A model generated the notes under the pieces. The model saw only the letters and a program-made list of their open reading frames with translations, ran no database searches and was not told the origin of the DNA. Made by a program: the position numbers and the translations under genes. Below are positions 1 through 6,113 of a stretch of 6,740 nucleotides of DNA, one piece after another (the first letter of the stretch is position 1; each line of letters starts with the position of its first letter). This DNA is from Candidatus Aerophobota bacterium (GTDB lineage Bacteria; Aerophobota; Aerophobia; Aerophobales; B47-G16), in assembly GCA_003648815.1 (NCBI GenBank), contig QMPZ01000087.1, forward strand, positions 1 through 6,740. Direction: 5' to 3'.

Positions 1-1185
1 GTCTCGCTCTATAGCATATACTCTTCCCTCCGAAGAGCAAACATAAACCGTATTTCCCGTAATAAGAGGAGCGGCATCCAGGTATCCGTCCGTCTTAAAC
101 TTCCACTTGAGCTGGCCAGTTTTGGCCTCCAGGGCATAAAGAAAATGGTCCCAGGAGCCCACGTACAGGGTGCTGCCTGCTAAAACAGGAGAAGAGGAAA
201 TAGCTCCCCCCGTCTTAAACTTCCACTTGAGCTGGCCAGTTTTGGCCTCCAGGGCATAAAGAAAATGGTCCCAGGAGCCCACGTATGCCATCTCCTCTGT
301 CAACAAGGGAGAAGAGGATATGTTTCCCCTGGTCAGGTATTTCCACCTTAGTCTTCCGGTCTGGGCATTGAGGGCATAAACCTGATAGTCTCCCGAGCCT
401 GCCACGAGCAGGTTCCTTAAAACAGCAGGCCCTGCATCTACCCATCCTCCGGTCTTGTAAGCCCAGCGGAACTTTCCGCTGTTTGCCTCAAGAGCACAAA
501 TCTTGCCGTTCGAACATCCTACATATACTAAGCCATCAGACACAACCGGAGAGGAGTATACGTTTGATCCTACCCAACGTTTCCATTTGAGTTTGCCGTC
601 TTCTGCGTCAAGGGCGAAAAGATTTCCGTCATCTGCTGTAATATAGAGTGAATCATTACTTAAGGTAGGTGCAGAATGATAAATCCCGTCTCCACCTTGA
701 TATTTCCAGATCAGCCTGCCGTCCATGGCCTCCAGGGCATAAAGAAAATGGTCCCAGGAGCCTGCATATAGCTTATCCTGTTTCAATAAAGGAGAAGAAG
801 ATATGGGAGCCCCGGTTGAAAACTTCCATCCCAGGATCAGCGGAGGCTCTACAGAAAAGGATATCATCTCAATACCCTTGCCGGAAAATTTGATAAGACC
901 GTAGTCAGTTTGGATTTCCACCTGATTGATTATACCCGAAATTTTGTCTCCATTTTTCATTATGAGGACATTGCGCCCTTCCTCGTATGAATCCGAGAAT
1001 ATCAGTTTGCTGATTTCCTCTGCATTAACCGGCACCAGCGAGTAATCATTTTCAATCTCTACCTGAGTAATATCGCCGGCAATCTTATCACCGTTTTTCA
1101 TAAATAAGGTATCCGCGAGGACTGCCGAGGAGAAAGTCAGTCCTACTGCTGCCGCCGTTAAAGATAGCAAAGCCTTTCTAAGCAT
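1..1185 (-). CDS. Secreted PQQ-type beta-propeller (BamB-like) repeat protein, 3' end beyond the window
   Basis: The frame is open from an ATG at 1185 to the window edge (395 codons, no stop), so the C-terminus is missing. Residues 1-24 form a Sec signal peptide (MLRKALL..., cleavage likely after VLA). Residues 25-112 hold two related units, each starting with MKNGDKI (29-35 and 76-82, 47 residues apart). From about residue 119 there are at least seven blade repeats of 40-41 residues, with Trp at 120, 160, 201, 241, 281, 321 and 361 and a pattern like WKxxTGGxxxSSPxL...LYVGSxDxxLYAL-[DE]-A-x-TGxL. This is the PQQ_2/COG1520 pattern, usually a scaffold or binding protein in the periplasm or on the surface. 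The repeats alone do not show that a PQQ cofactor is bound. GGGAG (1192-1196) lies 6 nt before the ATG, in the 15-bp gap after the solute-binding protein gene, so it is probably the last visible gene of that operon. The ligand or partner is unknown. BamB itself is unlikely because of the extra N-terminal repeats. Confidence 0.9.
   Translation of the reverse strand, partial: MLRKALLSLTAAAVGLTFSSAVLADTLFMKNGDKIAGDITQVEIENDYSLVPVNAEEISKLIFSDSYEEGRNVLIMKNGDKISGIINQVEIQTDYGLIKFSGKGIEMISFSVEPPLILGWKFSTGAPISSSPLLKQDKLYAGSWDHFLYALEAMDGRLIWKYQGGDGIYHSAPTLSNDSLYITADDGNLFALDAEDGKLKWKRWVGSNVYSSPVVSDGLVYVGCSNGKICALEANSGKFRWAYKTGGWVDAGPAVLRNLLVAGSGDYQVYALNAQTGRLRWKYLTRGNISSSPLLTEEMAYVGSWDHFLYALEAKTGQLKWKFKTGGAISSSPVLAGSTLYVGSWDHFLYALEAKTGQLKWKFKTDGYLDAAPLITGNTVYVCSSEGRVYAIERD
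90..285. repeat. Recent in-frame tandem duplication inside the propeller gene (76-bp identical copies)
   Basis: Positions 90-165 and 210-285 are identical over 76 bp at a spacing of exactly 120 bp, which is one 40-residue blade. The copies encode the end of one blade and the start of the next, including GSWDHFLYALEA followed by KTGQLKWKFKT. Synonymous positions are also identical, unlike between the other blades, which indicates recent duplication or gene conversion. It is coding repeat, not an intergenic or CRISPR repeat. Confidence 0.95.
726..762. repeat. Third copy of the blade segment (37 bp identical)
   Basis: These 37 bases are identical to 123-159 and 243-279 and again encode GSWDHFLYALEA on the minus strand. 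The offset from the first copy is 603 bp (five blades plus one codon), in keeping with the 41-residue second blade. The blades between have diverged, so sequence may have been copied between non-adjacent blades. Confidence 0.9.
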
Positions 1186-1200
1186 TTTTAGCTCCCACTT

Positions 1201-2778
1201 TCATTTTTTGGATATCCACATTTTATTAAATTCCACCGCTCCAGCATAGTCTATGCTTATTCCCTCTACTTCAGGAGAAAAGGCAAGGGTTTGCCTGGTA
1301 TGAACCAGAGGAATACAGGGAATATCCTGTTTAATGATTTTTTGAGCTACCTGGTAAAGCCTTTTCCGCTCTATCCTATCGCTGACCTGCCTTGCCCTTT
1401 GCAAGATTTCGTGGAGAAAGCTACTCTGGTAAAAACTCCAGTTGGTATTATCAGACTCTCGTAAAACCTGAGGGTCCAGGAGGGGGTAAAGAAAGTCATA
1501 AGGGTCGGGAAAGTCCGCCTTCCACCCAGAAAGAGTCATATGGTGTTCACCCTTCTCACATCCTTTCAGGTAACTCCGCCAATCCATCTTAACTATCTGG
1601 ACATTTATCCCTACCTTGGCCAAATCCTCTTTTATCTGTCCGGCCATTCCTTCCGGGTCTGGCAAGTGAGAAGTTGGAATTTCAGGTATCCAGAGATTGA
1701 TGGTAAGTCCTTCTACCTTAGCCTCTTTGAGGAGTTGCCGGGATCTTTTGGGATTAAGCTCATATTCCGATAGATCTGGGTTATATCCCCAAAGAGTAGG
1801 AGGAATTAAACTCCTGGCTATCACTGCTTTCTCCGGATAAAACATTCTTTGAAGTTTTTCTTTATCAATGGCTCTGTACAGTGCCTCCCTTATCTTCAAA
1901 CGATTTAGAGGAGTTTTCCTCATATTCAAGGCAAGGTAAACCACCTCAAGATGAGGAATCTCTACCAGCTTCAGTTGATTGGCAGATTCCGCTGCTAATT
2001 TAATCCCAGCAGAACTTTCAAACTCAGCGCCCTGTATCTTTCTTTTCCTCAGAGCCTGGATCATGAAATCTTCCTGAGGAATAGGACGAAATACAAGACT
2101 ATTTAAATGGGCCTTCTCTCCCCAGTAATCCTCATACCTTTCCAGCACCACTTCGCCGTCTCCCCCCCAGTCAAGCAGTTTAAAGGGGCCTGTTCCTGCC
2201 GGATGCTGATAAAAATTTTTCCCATACTCTTTCACCGCCTTTGGGCTAACTATCATAGCTGCGGGACTGACTAAGGAATAGAGAAAAGGAACATAGGTAC
2301 TCTTCAGGGTAAACTTTACTGTGTACTCATCTACAGCCTGGAGCTTATCAATTATCCTTCCAAAAAGATACCTTCCGTAAAAACACTTTTCCTCATAATA
2401 GGGGTGGTTGGGGTTAAGCTGCCTCTCGAAGGAAAAAATTACCGCATCAGCATTGAAAGGAGCTCCATCATGGAACCTTATCCCTTCCCTTAAGTGAAAA
2501 GTCCACTCTTTACCTTGTTTGTTAGCCTGCCAGGAGCTCGCCAGACAGGGCTGAATAGTTTCATCCTCTGTCGAATATTTTACCAGCGTCTGGTAGATAG
2601 CTTTGGACACTTGAATAGAACTGTTATCCAAAGCCAGGTGAGGGTCCAGAGTTTGTACCGGAAAAGCAGTTGCAAAAACAAGGTCTCCTCCAGCTATTGG
2701 CTCTTTAGCATAGCTGCCAAGGCCTGTCAGAAGTGTAAAAATCGCTAATATGGTCACCATTCCTTGCTGATATCTCAT
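1201..2778 (-). CDS. ABC transporter solute-binding protein, family 5 (peptide/oligopeptide type)
   Basis: This 525-aa protein has the full length usual for the SBP_bac_5 family (DppA/OppA/NikA type), whose members bind peptides, nickel or other solutes in the periplasm and deliver them to an ABC permease. Residues 1-24 form a signal peptide ending GSYA before KEP. There is no lipobox cysteine, so a soluble periplasmic protein is likely. Family hallmarks are the mature start GGDLVFA...LDPH, WTFHLREGIRFHDGAPFNA (92-110), AGTGPFKLLDW (194-204), LALNMRKTPLNRLKIREAL (282-300) with AIDK after it, and GWKADFPDPYDF (418-429). The last matches the DppA GWTGDNGDPDNF region, whose first Asp contacts the ligand amino group. 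That supports a peptide-like ligand but does not prove it. The start at 2778 is preferred because AGGAG lies 8 nt upstream. It sits between paralog A (43-bp gap) and the propeller gene (15-bp gap), and no permease or ATPase gene is in the window. Ligand unknown. Confidence 0.93.
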   Translation of the reverse strand: MRYQQGMVTILAIFTLLTGLGSYAKEPIAGGDLVFATAFPVQTLDPHLALDNSSIQVSKAIYQTLVKYSTEDETIQPCLASSWQANKQGKEWTFHLREGIRFHDGAPFNADAVIFSFERQLNPNHPYYEEKCFYGRYLFGRIIDKLQAVDEYTVKFTLKSTYVPFLYSLVSPAAMIVSPKAVKEYGKNFYQHPAGTGPFKLLDWGGDGEVVLERYEDYWGEKAHLNSLVFRPIPQEDFMIQALRKRKIQGAEFESSAGIKLAAESANQLKLVEIPHLEVVYLALNMRKTPLNRLKIREALYRAIDKEKLQRMFYPEKAVIARSLIPPTLWGYNPDLSEYELNPKRSRQLLKEAKVEGLTINLWIPEIPTSHLPDPEGMAGQIKEDLAKVGINVQIVKMDWRSYLKGCEKGEHHMTLSGWKADFPDPYDFLYPLLDPQVLRESDNTNWSFYQSSFLHEILQRARQVSDRIERKRLYQVAQKIIKQDIPCIPLVHTRQTLAFSPEVEGISIDYAGAVEFNKMWISKK

Positions 2779-2821
2779 TTCAGCATCTCCTAAGTTAATA
2801 TTAAAGGTAAACCTCTTTCAT

Positions 2822-3841
2822 TCACAGCTCAGCAGATATTGTGATGACAAACTGTTCAAGGTAATTACCTTCAGAGCTACAGGGGTCGACGTTGATCATA
2901 TTATAGCAGCTGAAAGCTATACCTTCTCTTAACTCCTCACTTTCCGGAACTCTCATTTGGTAACCGTCAAGATGAATAAAATTTATCCAGTAGCTGAACA
3001 GGTCTTCAGGATTGTTGGATATATGATCAGGAGGGGGGACTAACCGAGGGTCTCCTGCGTGGGGATGGCTGGGTGTGCCCCAAAGACAGGTTGCCCATAA
3101 TCTGATTTCATCGTCCGAAGCTGACCATCTGGAGGAGTTTTTCGAAAGAAGGCTACTCATCCGCACTGCCGGCCCCAGTGCGCTGTGTGAACTTCCCGTT
3201 CCATACAAAATCGTTACGGCGACATTGGAGGCTATTCTCAACACTGGTCCAAGGCTCATGTATCTACCAGGCCTGAAGATATCCCAGATAAGCTCAGTTT
3301 CCGATATGCTCACCTTAACCCAGGGGTATTTCTGAACTTGATAAGTGTTGTACATAGCCCAACCGCTGCCTCGTCGTTCAATTGGAACCCCTTCTTTCCA
3401 TGCTGTCTCTTCTGCACCTGTAGCGATATTTTTTACCACTGCATGAGCCAAAATGTAAATCTTTTCCCCGGGTTGTGCGCTCAATTCGGACAGTAAAATA
3501 ACATATGTGTACTCGCTGAAACCATTTGCGCCTCCTGCGTCTTCGGGATATTTATAAGGAAAATGACCGGGCGCAACTGGTGCAGACGGTAAATCCTTCC
3601 CTGCATAAAGATGGGTTTCAGTCATATACCAGGGATCGTAGCTCTGATACCTGACATATAGGTTTTCATCATTGTTCCAGATGGAAATCTCTCCTACGGA
3701 AATGTTCTGTCCGGCGACCAAAGAACTTATATCCGGATCCTCGGCAGTATGAGCGAAGCATACAAGAGAAGTTAAGACAAATGCCCCTATCAGCCCTATC
3801 AGTAAGATACCATACCACTTATATACCCTTTCTTTAATCAT
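2822..3841 (-). CDS. Secreted protein of an unrecognised family, paralog A, with an extra N-terminal domain
   Basis: A 339-aa protein with a hydrophobic N-terminus (residues 11-30, cleavage probably after CFA or HTA). SLVC at 25-28 is a poor lipobox. Residues about 40-168 form a domain seen, from memory, in many secreted bacterial proteins: AGQ-x3-VGEISIWN (43-56), ENLYVRYQ (59-66), TETHLYAG (74-81), PGHFPYKY (91-98), IYILAHAVV (128-136), EETAW (144-148) and WAMYNTYQ (161-168). The C-terminal half has the core shared with the two rightward genes: YPWVKVSISETELIWDIF (172-189), PGRYM (191-195), ILYGTG (211-216), PPPD (269-272), and SSEGNYLEQFVITI (322-335) near the end. No enzyme motif, sorting signal or C-terminal membrane helix is visible. 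GAGGTGA (3849-3855) lies 7 nt before the ATG and supports this start. It heads the leftward operon. Function unknown; a surface or structural role is inferred. Confidence 0.88.
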   Translation of the reverse strand: MIKERVYKWYGILLIGLIGAFVLTSLVCFAHTAEDPDISSLVAGQNISVGEISIWNNDENLYVRYQSYDPWYMTETHLYAGKDLPSAPVAPGHFPYKYPEDAGGANGFSEYTYVILLSELSAQPGEKIYILAHAVVKNIATGAEETAWKEGVPIERRGSGWAMYNTYQVQKYPWVKVSISETELIWDIFRPGRYMSLGPVLRIASNVAVTILYGTGSSHSALGPAVRMSSLLSKNSSRWSASDDEIRLWATCLWGTPSHPHAGDPRLVPPPDHISNNPEDLFSYWINFIHLDGYQMRVPESEELREGIAFSCYNMINVDPCSSEGNYLEQFVITISAEL

Positions 3842-3876
3842 CTGTCTTTCACCTCTTTTTATCCATTAATGGTTCC

Positions 3877-3892
3877 TAACTTTAAAAAGTTA
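3877..3892. promoter_or_regulatory. Palindrome over the paralog A -10 box, candidate operator
   Basis: TAACTTT and AAAGTTA face each other across AA, giving a 16-bp perfect palindrome. It is centred exactly on the predicted -10 (3881-3886) of the leftward promoter, where a bound repressor would block transcription. AT-rich DNA makes such palindromes by chance fairly often, so the operator role is inference. Confidence 0.4.
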
Positions 3893-3909
3893 AGCAATTA
3901 ATATGCCAA
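3881..3909 (-). promoter_or_regulatory. Candidate sigma70-type promoter for the leftward operon
   Basis: Read on the minus strand, TTGGCA (3909-3904, five of six matches to TTGACA) is followed after 17 nt by TTTAAA (3886-3881, four of six matches to TATAAT). The start of transcription would fall near 3874, giving a 5' leader of about 33 nt that includes the GAGGTGA ribosome binding site. The spacing is ideal and the -10 is weak, as in a regulated promoter. Confidence 0.45.
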
Positions 3910-3921
3910 ACCTTCTCTCTT

Positions 3922-3935
3922 GTAATAATTATTAC
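3922..3935. promoter_or_regulatory. Perfect 14-bp palindrome GTAATAATTATTAC, candidate regulator site
   Basis: The sequence is its own reverse complement with no spacer, and lies 12 bp upstream of the predicted -35 of the leftward promoter. Its AT-rich TAATNATTA character resembles Fur/PerR-family boxes, but it is not a full match to either consensus. From here a bound regulator could act on either arm. Confidence 0.35.
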
Positions 3936-4107
3936 TGAAAAACCTTTCTGAGCAGAGTCCAACAAGATCAGAAAGATCAGGGAAACAGTGAGGAATGGAA
4001 GTTGCATTAAAATGGTGCACTGTCGTTGTGCAAACAAATTTATTTATTTTATTTATATCCCGTGAAGGTGTTTTAGATTGAACGTCGGACAGGCCCAGAC
4101 TCATCTC

Positions 4108-4137
4108 TTTACTTCTTTTAGGTTTTTATGGTATGAA
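4108..4137 (+). promoter_or_regulatory. Weak candidate promoter for paralogs B and C
   Basis: TTTACT (4108-4113) and TATGAA (4132-4137) are 18 nt apart and match the -35 and -10 consensus at four of six positions each. The leader would be about 45 nt, ending in the strong ribosome binding site of B. Nothing better placed was seen, but the match is poor. Confidence 0.2.
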
Positions 4138-4178
4138 AGTTGCCCTATTTGCATATGGTCGAATCTGAGTGCGAGAAG

Positions 4179-4184
4179 AGGAGG
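4179..4184 (+). promoter_or_regulatory. Ribosome binding site fixing the start of paralog B at 4191
   Basis: A full AGGAGG lies 6 nt before the ATG at 4191. The same frame is open further upstream to a TTG at 4140, but that start would put 17 charged residues before the signal peptide and has no comparable site, so 4191 is chosen. Confidence 0.85.
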
Positions 4185-4190
4185 CGGAAG

Positions 4191-5105
4191 ATGCAGAGAA
4201 AAGAGAGAAAAGCGGTGAGCGGATTTATACTATTTCTGACTGTTATGGTTTTCCTGCAATATTTAGCCATCCCGGCGATGGCCATGTATCACGAGGTGTA
4301 TAAATGGGATGGATTAAACTGGACATTAGTGACGGATGGTAAGGCCACAGTGTTTTCCGAAGGAGAAGATGCTCAACAGCTTAGATTTTCCCCTTTAGAT
4401 TCGGGCTCTTCTGTATATCATTCTTCTAAGGCAGGAAATCCGGGCCAATTTCTTATAGAAAACGTGGTGCAAGTGCATTCTTTCTCTAATAATTCTAATG
4501 ACTGTTTTTCTAATTGGCATTGTCACTGCAATTGTTGCTACCATCCCTGGATTGAAGTATGGATTAGTGAATCCGAACTCATCTGGGATGTATTTAAGCC
4601 TGGCTGTTTTATGGGGAAGGCTTTTATCATTGGAGTCAAATCCTACTTCCCAGTTCAAATACTCTTTGGCTCAGGAACCATCAAAATTCCGGGCGGTTTT
4701 GACCTGAGAAATCACACATTCATCTGGAAAGATTGGACGAGGCCCACTACCGGGGAATATATGATGGAAAACATGAAAAGGAAAGATAGCCTGTTCTCCA
4801 ATAAAAATAAGGAAGGTAGTCCGCCTGACACCATTGATATAAATTATTGGTGGTGTTTTGCCGATGAGAGACCTGACCTTTATGAATGGAACCGAGCTGC
4901 CGAACCGGTCCCGGTGGAAAATAACGTCGGTCCTAATCCTGATCAGTGGAAACGAGCTTCAGATATGAACGGTCAGGTAATTGCTATCCCAGATATTGAT
5001 GTTTGGAAGTACCTGGCATTCTTTGAAAATATCAAGGTAGAAAATTCTGATTCAGAAGGAAAATATTTTGAACAATTTAGCATCACCGTTGCTCCTACCC
5101 TATAA
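4191..5105 (+). CDS. Secreted protein of an unrecognised family, paralog B, with a Cys/His-rich insertion
   Basis: From the ATG at 4191 the protein has 304 residues. The signal peptide has a basic start (MQRKERK), a hydrophobic stretch (11-28) and ends IPAMA (27-31). The mature chain begins MYHEVY, close to AYHQVY in paralog C. Residues 85-90 (GQFLIE) match GPIQFDI in C. Residues 105-118 hold five Cys and three His (CFSNWHCHCNCCYH), which A and C lack, placed directly before the shared core PWIEVWISESELIWDVF (119-135), PGCFM (137-141), PVQILFGSG (154-162). Later come SPPDTIDINYWW (210-221) and, near the end, DSEGKYFEQFSITV (287-300). No sorting signal, membrane anchor or enzyme motif is seen. 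The cluster could bind metal or form disulphides; which is not known. It is followed after 73 bp without a terminator by paralog C, so the two are probably co-transcribed. Function unknown. Confidence 0.87.
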   Translation: MQRKERKAVSGFILFLTVMVFLQYLAIPAMAMYHEVYKWDGLNWTLVTDGKATVFSEGEDAQQLRFSPLDSGSSVYHSSKAGNPGQFLIENVVQVHSFSNNSNDCFSNWHCHCNCCYHPWIEVWISESELIWDVFKPGCFMGKAFIIGVKSYFPVQILFGSGTIKIPGGFDLRNHTFIWKDWTRPTTGEYMMENMKRKDSLFSNKNKEGSPPDTIDINYWWCFADERPDLYEWNRAAEPVPVENNVGPNPDQWKRASDMNGQVIAIPDIDVWKYLAFFENIKVENSDSEGKYFEQFSITVAPTL

Positions 5106-5161
5106 GTATACAGGAAGGGAACAACTTCGTGCAACATTGGCAAAAAACAAGCGAAAAGATG

Positions 5162-5172
5162 AAAGGAGGTGA
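5162..5172 (+). promoter_or_regulatory. Near-perfect ribosome binding site of paralog C
   Basis: AAAGGAGGTGA is an 11-base complement to the usual 3' end of 16S rRNA, with 9 nt between AGGAGG and the ATG at 5179. It is the strongest site in the window and suggests that C is translated at a high level, as a major surface or structural protein would be (inference). Confidence 0.8.
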
Positions 5173-5178
5173 ACAATA

Positions 5179-6012
5179 ATGAAAAGGCTAATAATTTTAG
5201 CTTTGGTGGCCTCTCTGGTGGGATTAGGCATACCAGCTCTGGCAGCGTACCATCAGGTTTATACACCTGCTGATAGTGGCTGGAGAACAGCAGGACATAC
5301 CGAATGCGAGATGTTCTCCGAGGATTCCGATGGAGACGTCTATCAGTGGCAGTCGGCTGAGGGCGCTGAAGTCGGTTCTGAGCCATATAAGAATCCGACG
5401 GTTCACGGACCAATACAATTTGACATCATCAACCATGCCCACGTGTTCCCATGGATTGACGCAGATATCACTGAGACTCATCTGACCTGGGATATATTCC
5501 AACCAGGAGATTATATGGCCAAGACCTTCATCATCCAGCTTAGGGCTAACTGTCCTGTTCAGATACACCTTGGAGGTGGAACCTGGGACGTACCTGCGGA
5601 GTTTGTAGGAGGAAAGGAGAATGGCCATATCCTGCCTGGTCCGTTCACAAAGGAGGGTGACGATGAAATGATCGGGGATAAGATAAGAGAGTATAGCCTC
5701 CTGGGAAAGGACGAAATCTCCGGTACCCCTCCGGATGAGATCGAGGTTAGGTACTACTGGTATACGGCATACGGTGAGAAGCCTGATACTAGCACAATTA
5801 GCGATGAGGAGTTCGCTGATATGCCCCCCAAAGAGGATTGGCCCCTGGGAAGGGATCTGAACTGCGAGAGCATCACTATTCTGGACACCGAGGAACTGCA
5901 TGAAGAGGGCCAGACCCATATCGTGTTCTTTGAGGACTTGGATGTGGAAGCATGTGATTCGGAAGGTAAATACGTGGATCTATTTGCTATTACCATCACT
6001 CCTGATCCATAA
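5179..6012 (+). CDS. Secreted protein of an unrecognised family, paralog C (shortest member)
   Basis: A 277-aa protein with a clear signal peptide (MKRLIILALVASLVGLGIPA, then LA, cleavage after residue 22), giving a mature chain that starts AYHQVY. It is the shortest member of the family: FSEDSDG (46-52), GPIQFDIINHAHV (77-89), the core PWIDADITETHLTWDIF (91-107), PGDYM (109-113) and ANCPVQIHLGGGT (123-135). Next come GTPPDEIEVRYYWY (182-195) and, near the end, CDSEGKYVDLFAITITP (259-275). The mature protein is rich in Asp and Glu, so it is acidic. Four Cys (43, 125, 229, 259) could form disulphides. There is no lipobox, sorting motif or C-terminal helix, so it is probably released or assembled outside the membrane. 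It follows B by 73 bp and is closed by the terminator at 6037-6067. By eye its codons are more GC-rich than those of B. I do not recognise the family; an all-beta structural subunit is a guess. Confidence 0.9.
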   Translation: MKRLIILALVASLVGLGIPALAAYHQVYTPADSGWRTAGHTECEMFSEDSDGDVYQWQSAEGAEVGSEPYKNPTVHGPIQFDIINHAHVFPWIDADITETHLTWDIFQPGDYMAKTFIIQLRANCPVQIHLGGGTWDVPAEFVGGKENGHILPGPFTKEGDDEMIGDKIREYSLLGKDEISGTPPDEIEVRYYWYTAYGEKPDTSTISDEEFADMPPKEDWPLGRDLNCESITILDTEELHEEGQTHIVFFEDLDVEACDSEGKYVDLFAITITPDP

Positions 6013-6036
6013 GGAACTTTCTGAAGTGGATGTCAG

Positions 6037-6067
6037 AAAGGGCCAACTGTAAACAGTTGGCCCTTTT
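6037..6067 (+). terminator. Rho-independent terminator after paralog C
   Basis: A perfect 13-bp stem (6037-6049 pairs with 6054-6066) with a TAAA loop ends in TTTT. It begins 24 bp after the stop codon of C. The T run is short, so some read-through into the next gene 47 bp downstream is possible. Confidence 0.88.
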
Positions 6068-6084
6068 CACCATCTGCGCATAAT
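6057..6084 (+). promoter_or_regulatory. Tentative promoter for the Ig-fold chaperone-like gene
   Basis: TTGGCC (6057-6062, within the terminator arm) and CATAAT (6079-6084, five of six matches to TATAAT) are 16 nt apart. A start near 6091 would leave a short leader carrying AGGAGGGG. A promoter is expected here because a strong terminator lies just upstream, but the overlap with the hairpin makes the -35 doubtful. Confidence 0.3.
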
Positions 6085-6113
6085 TTTAAAAAGAAGAAGC
6101 AGGAGGGGAAAAC

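Larger units (their letters stand above)
3842..4190. other. Divergent intergenic regulatory region (349 bp)
   Basis: This stretch separates the start codons of paralogs A (leftward) and B (rightward). It holds a candidate promoter for A, two palindromes, a short direct repeat (AAGATCAG at 3964-3971 and 3973-3980), a TGCAC/GTGCA inverted repeat (4016-4020 and 4028-4032), an AT-rich tract at about 4033-4058 and a weak candidate promoter for B. I see no convincing gene here. A 68-codon leftward frame (3898-4104) has no recognisable protein features. Confidence 0.7.

Noticed and set aside
90..285. Possible CRISPR or intergenic direct-repeat array
   Set aside because: There are only two long copies, the spacing equals one protein blade, and the repeat is in frame within a coding sequence.
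1392..2748. Several short plus-strand frames opposite the solute-binding protein
   Set aside because: They are shadows of a full-length family protein on the other strand and show no signals of their own.
3898..4104. 68-codon minus-strand frame in the divergent intergenic region
   Set aside because: Weak ribosome binding site, no recognisable protein features, and it overlaps the promoter elements and palindromes. Retained only as a remote possibility.
4140..4190. Upstream TTG start for paralog B
   Set aside because: It would add 17 mostly charged residues before the signal peptide, and a full AGGAGG sits correctly before the ATG at 4191.
4973..5413. 146-codon minus-strand frame across the B-C junction
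   Set aside because: It spans the end of B and the start of C, both supported by paralogy. The product is unrecognisable and has no supported start.
5224..5919. 231-codon open frame on the minus strand inside paralog C
   Set aside because: It is antisense to a gene with a signal peptide, near-perfect ribosome binding site and clear paralogs. The translation has no signal, motif or convincing ribosome binding site.
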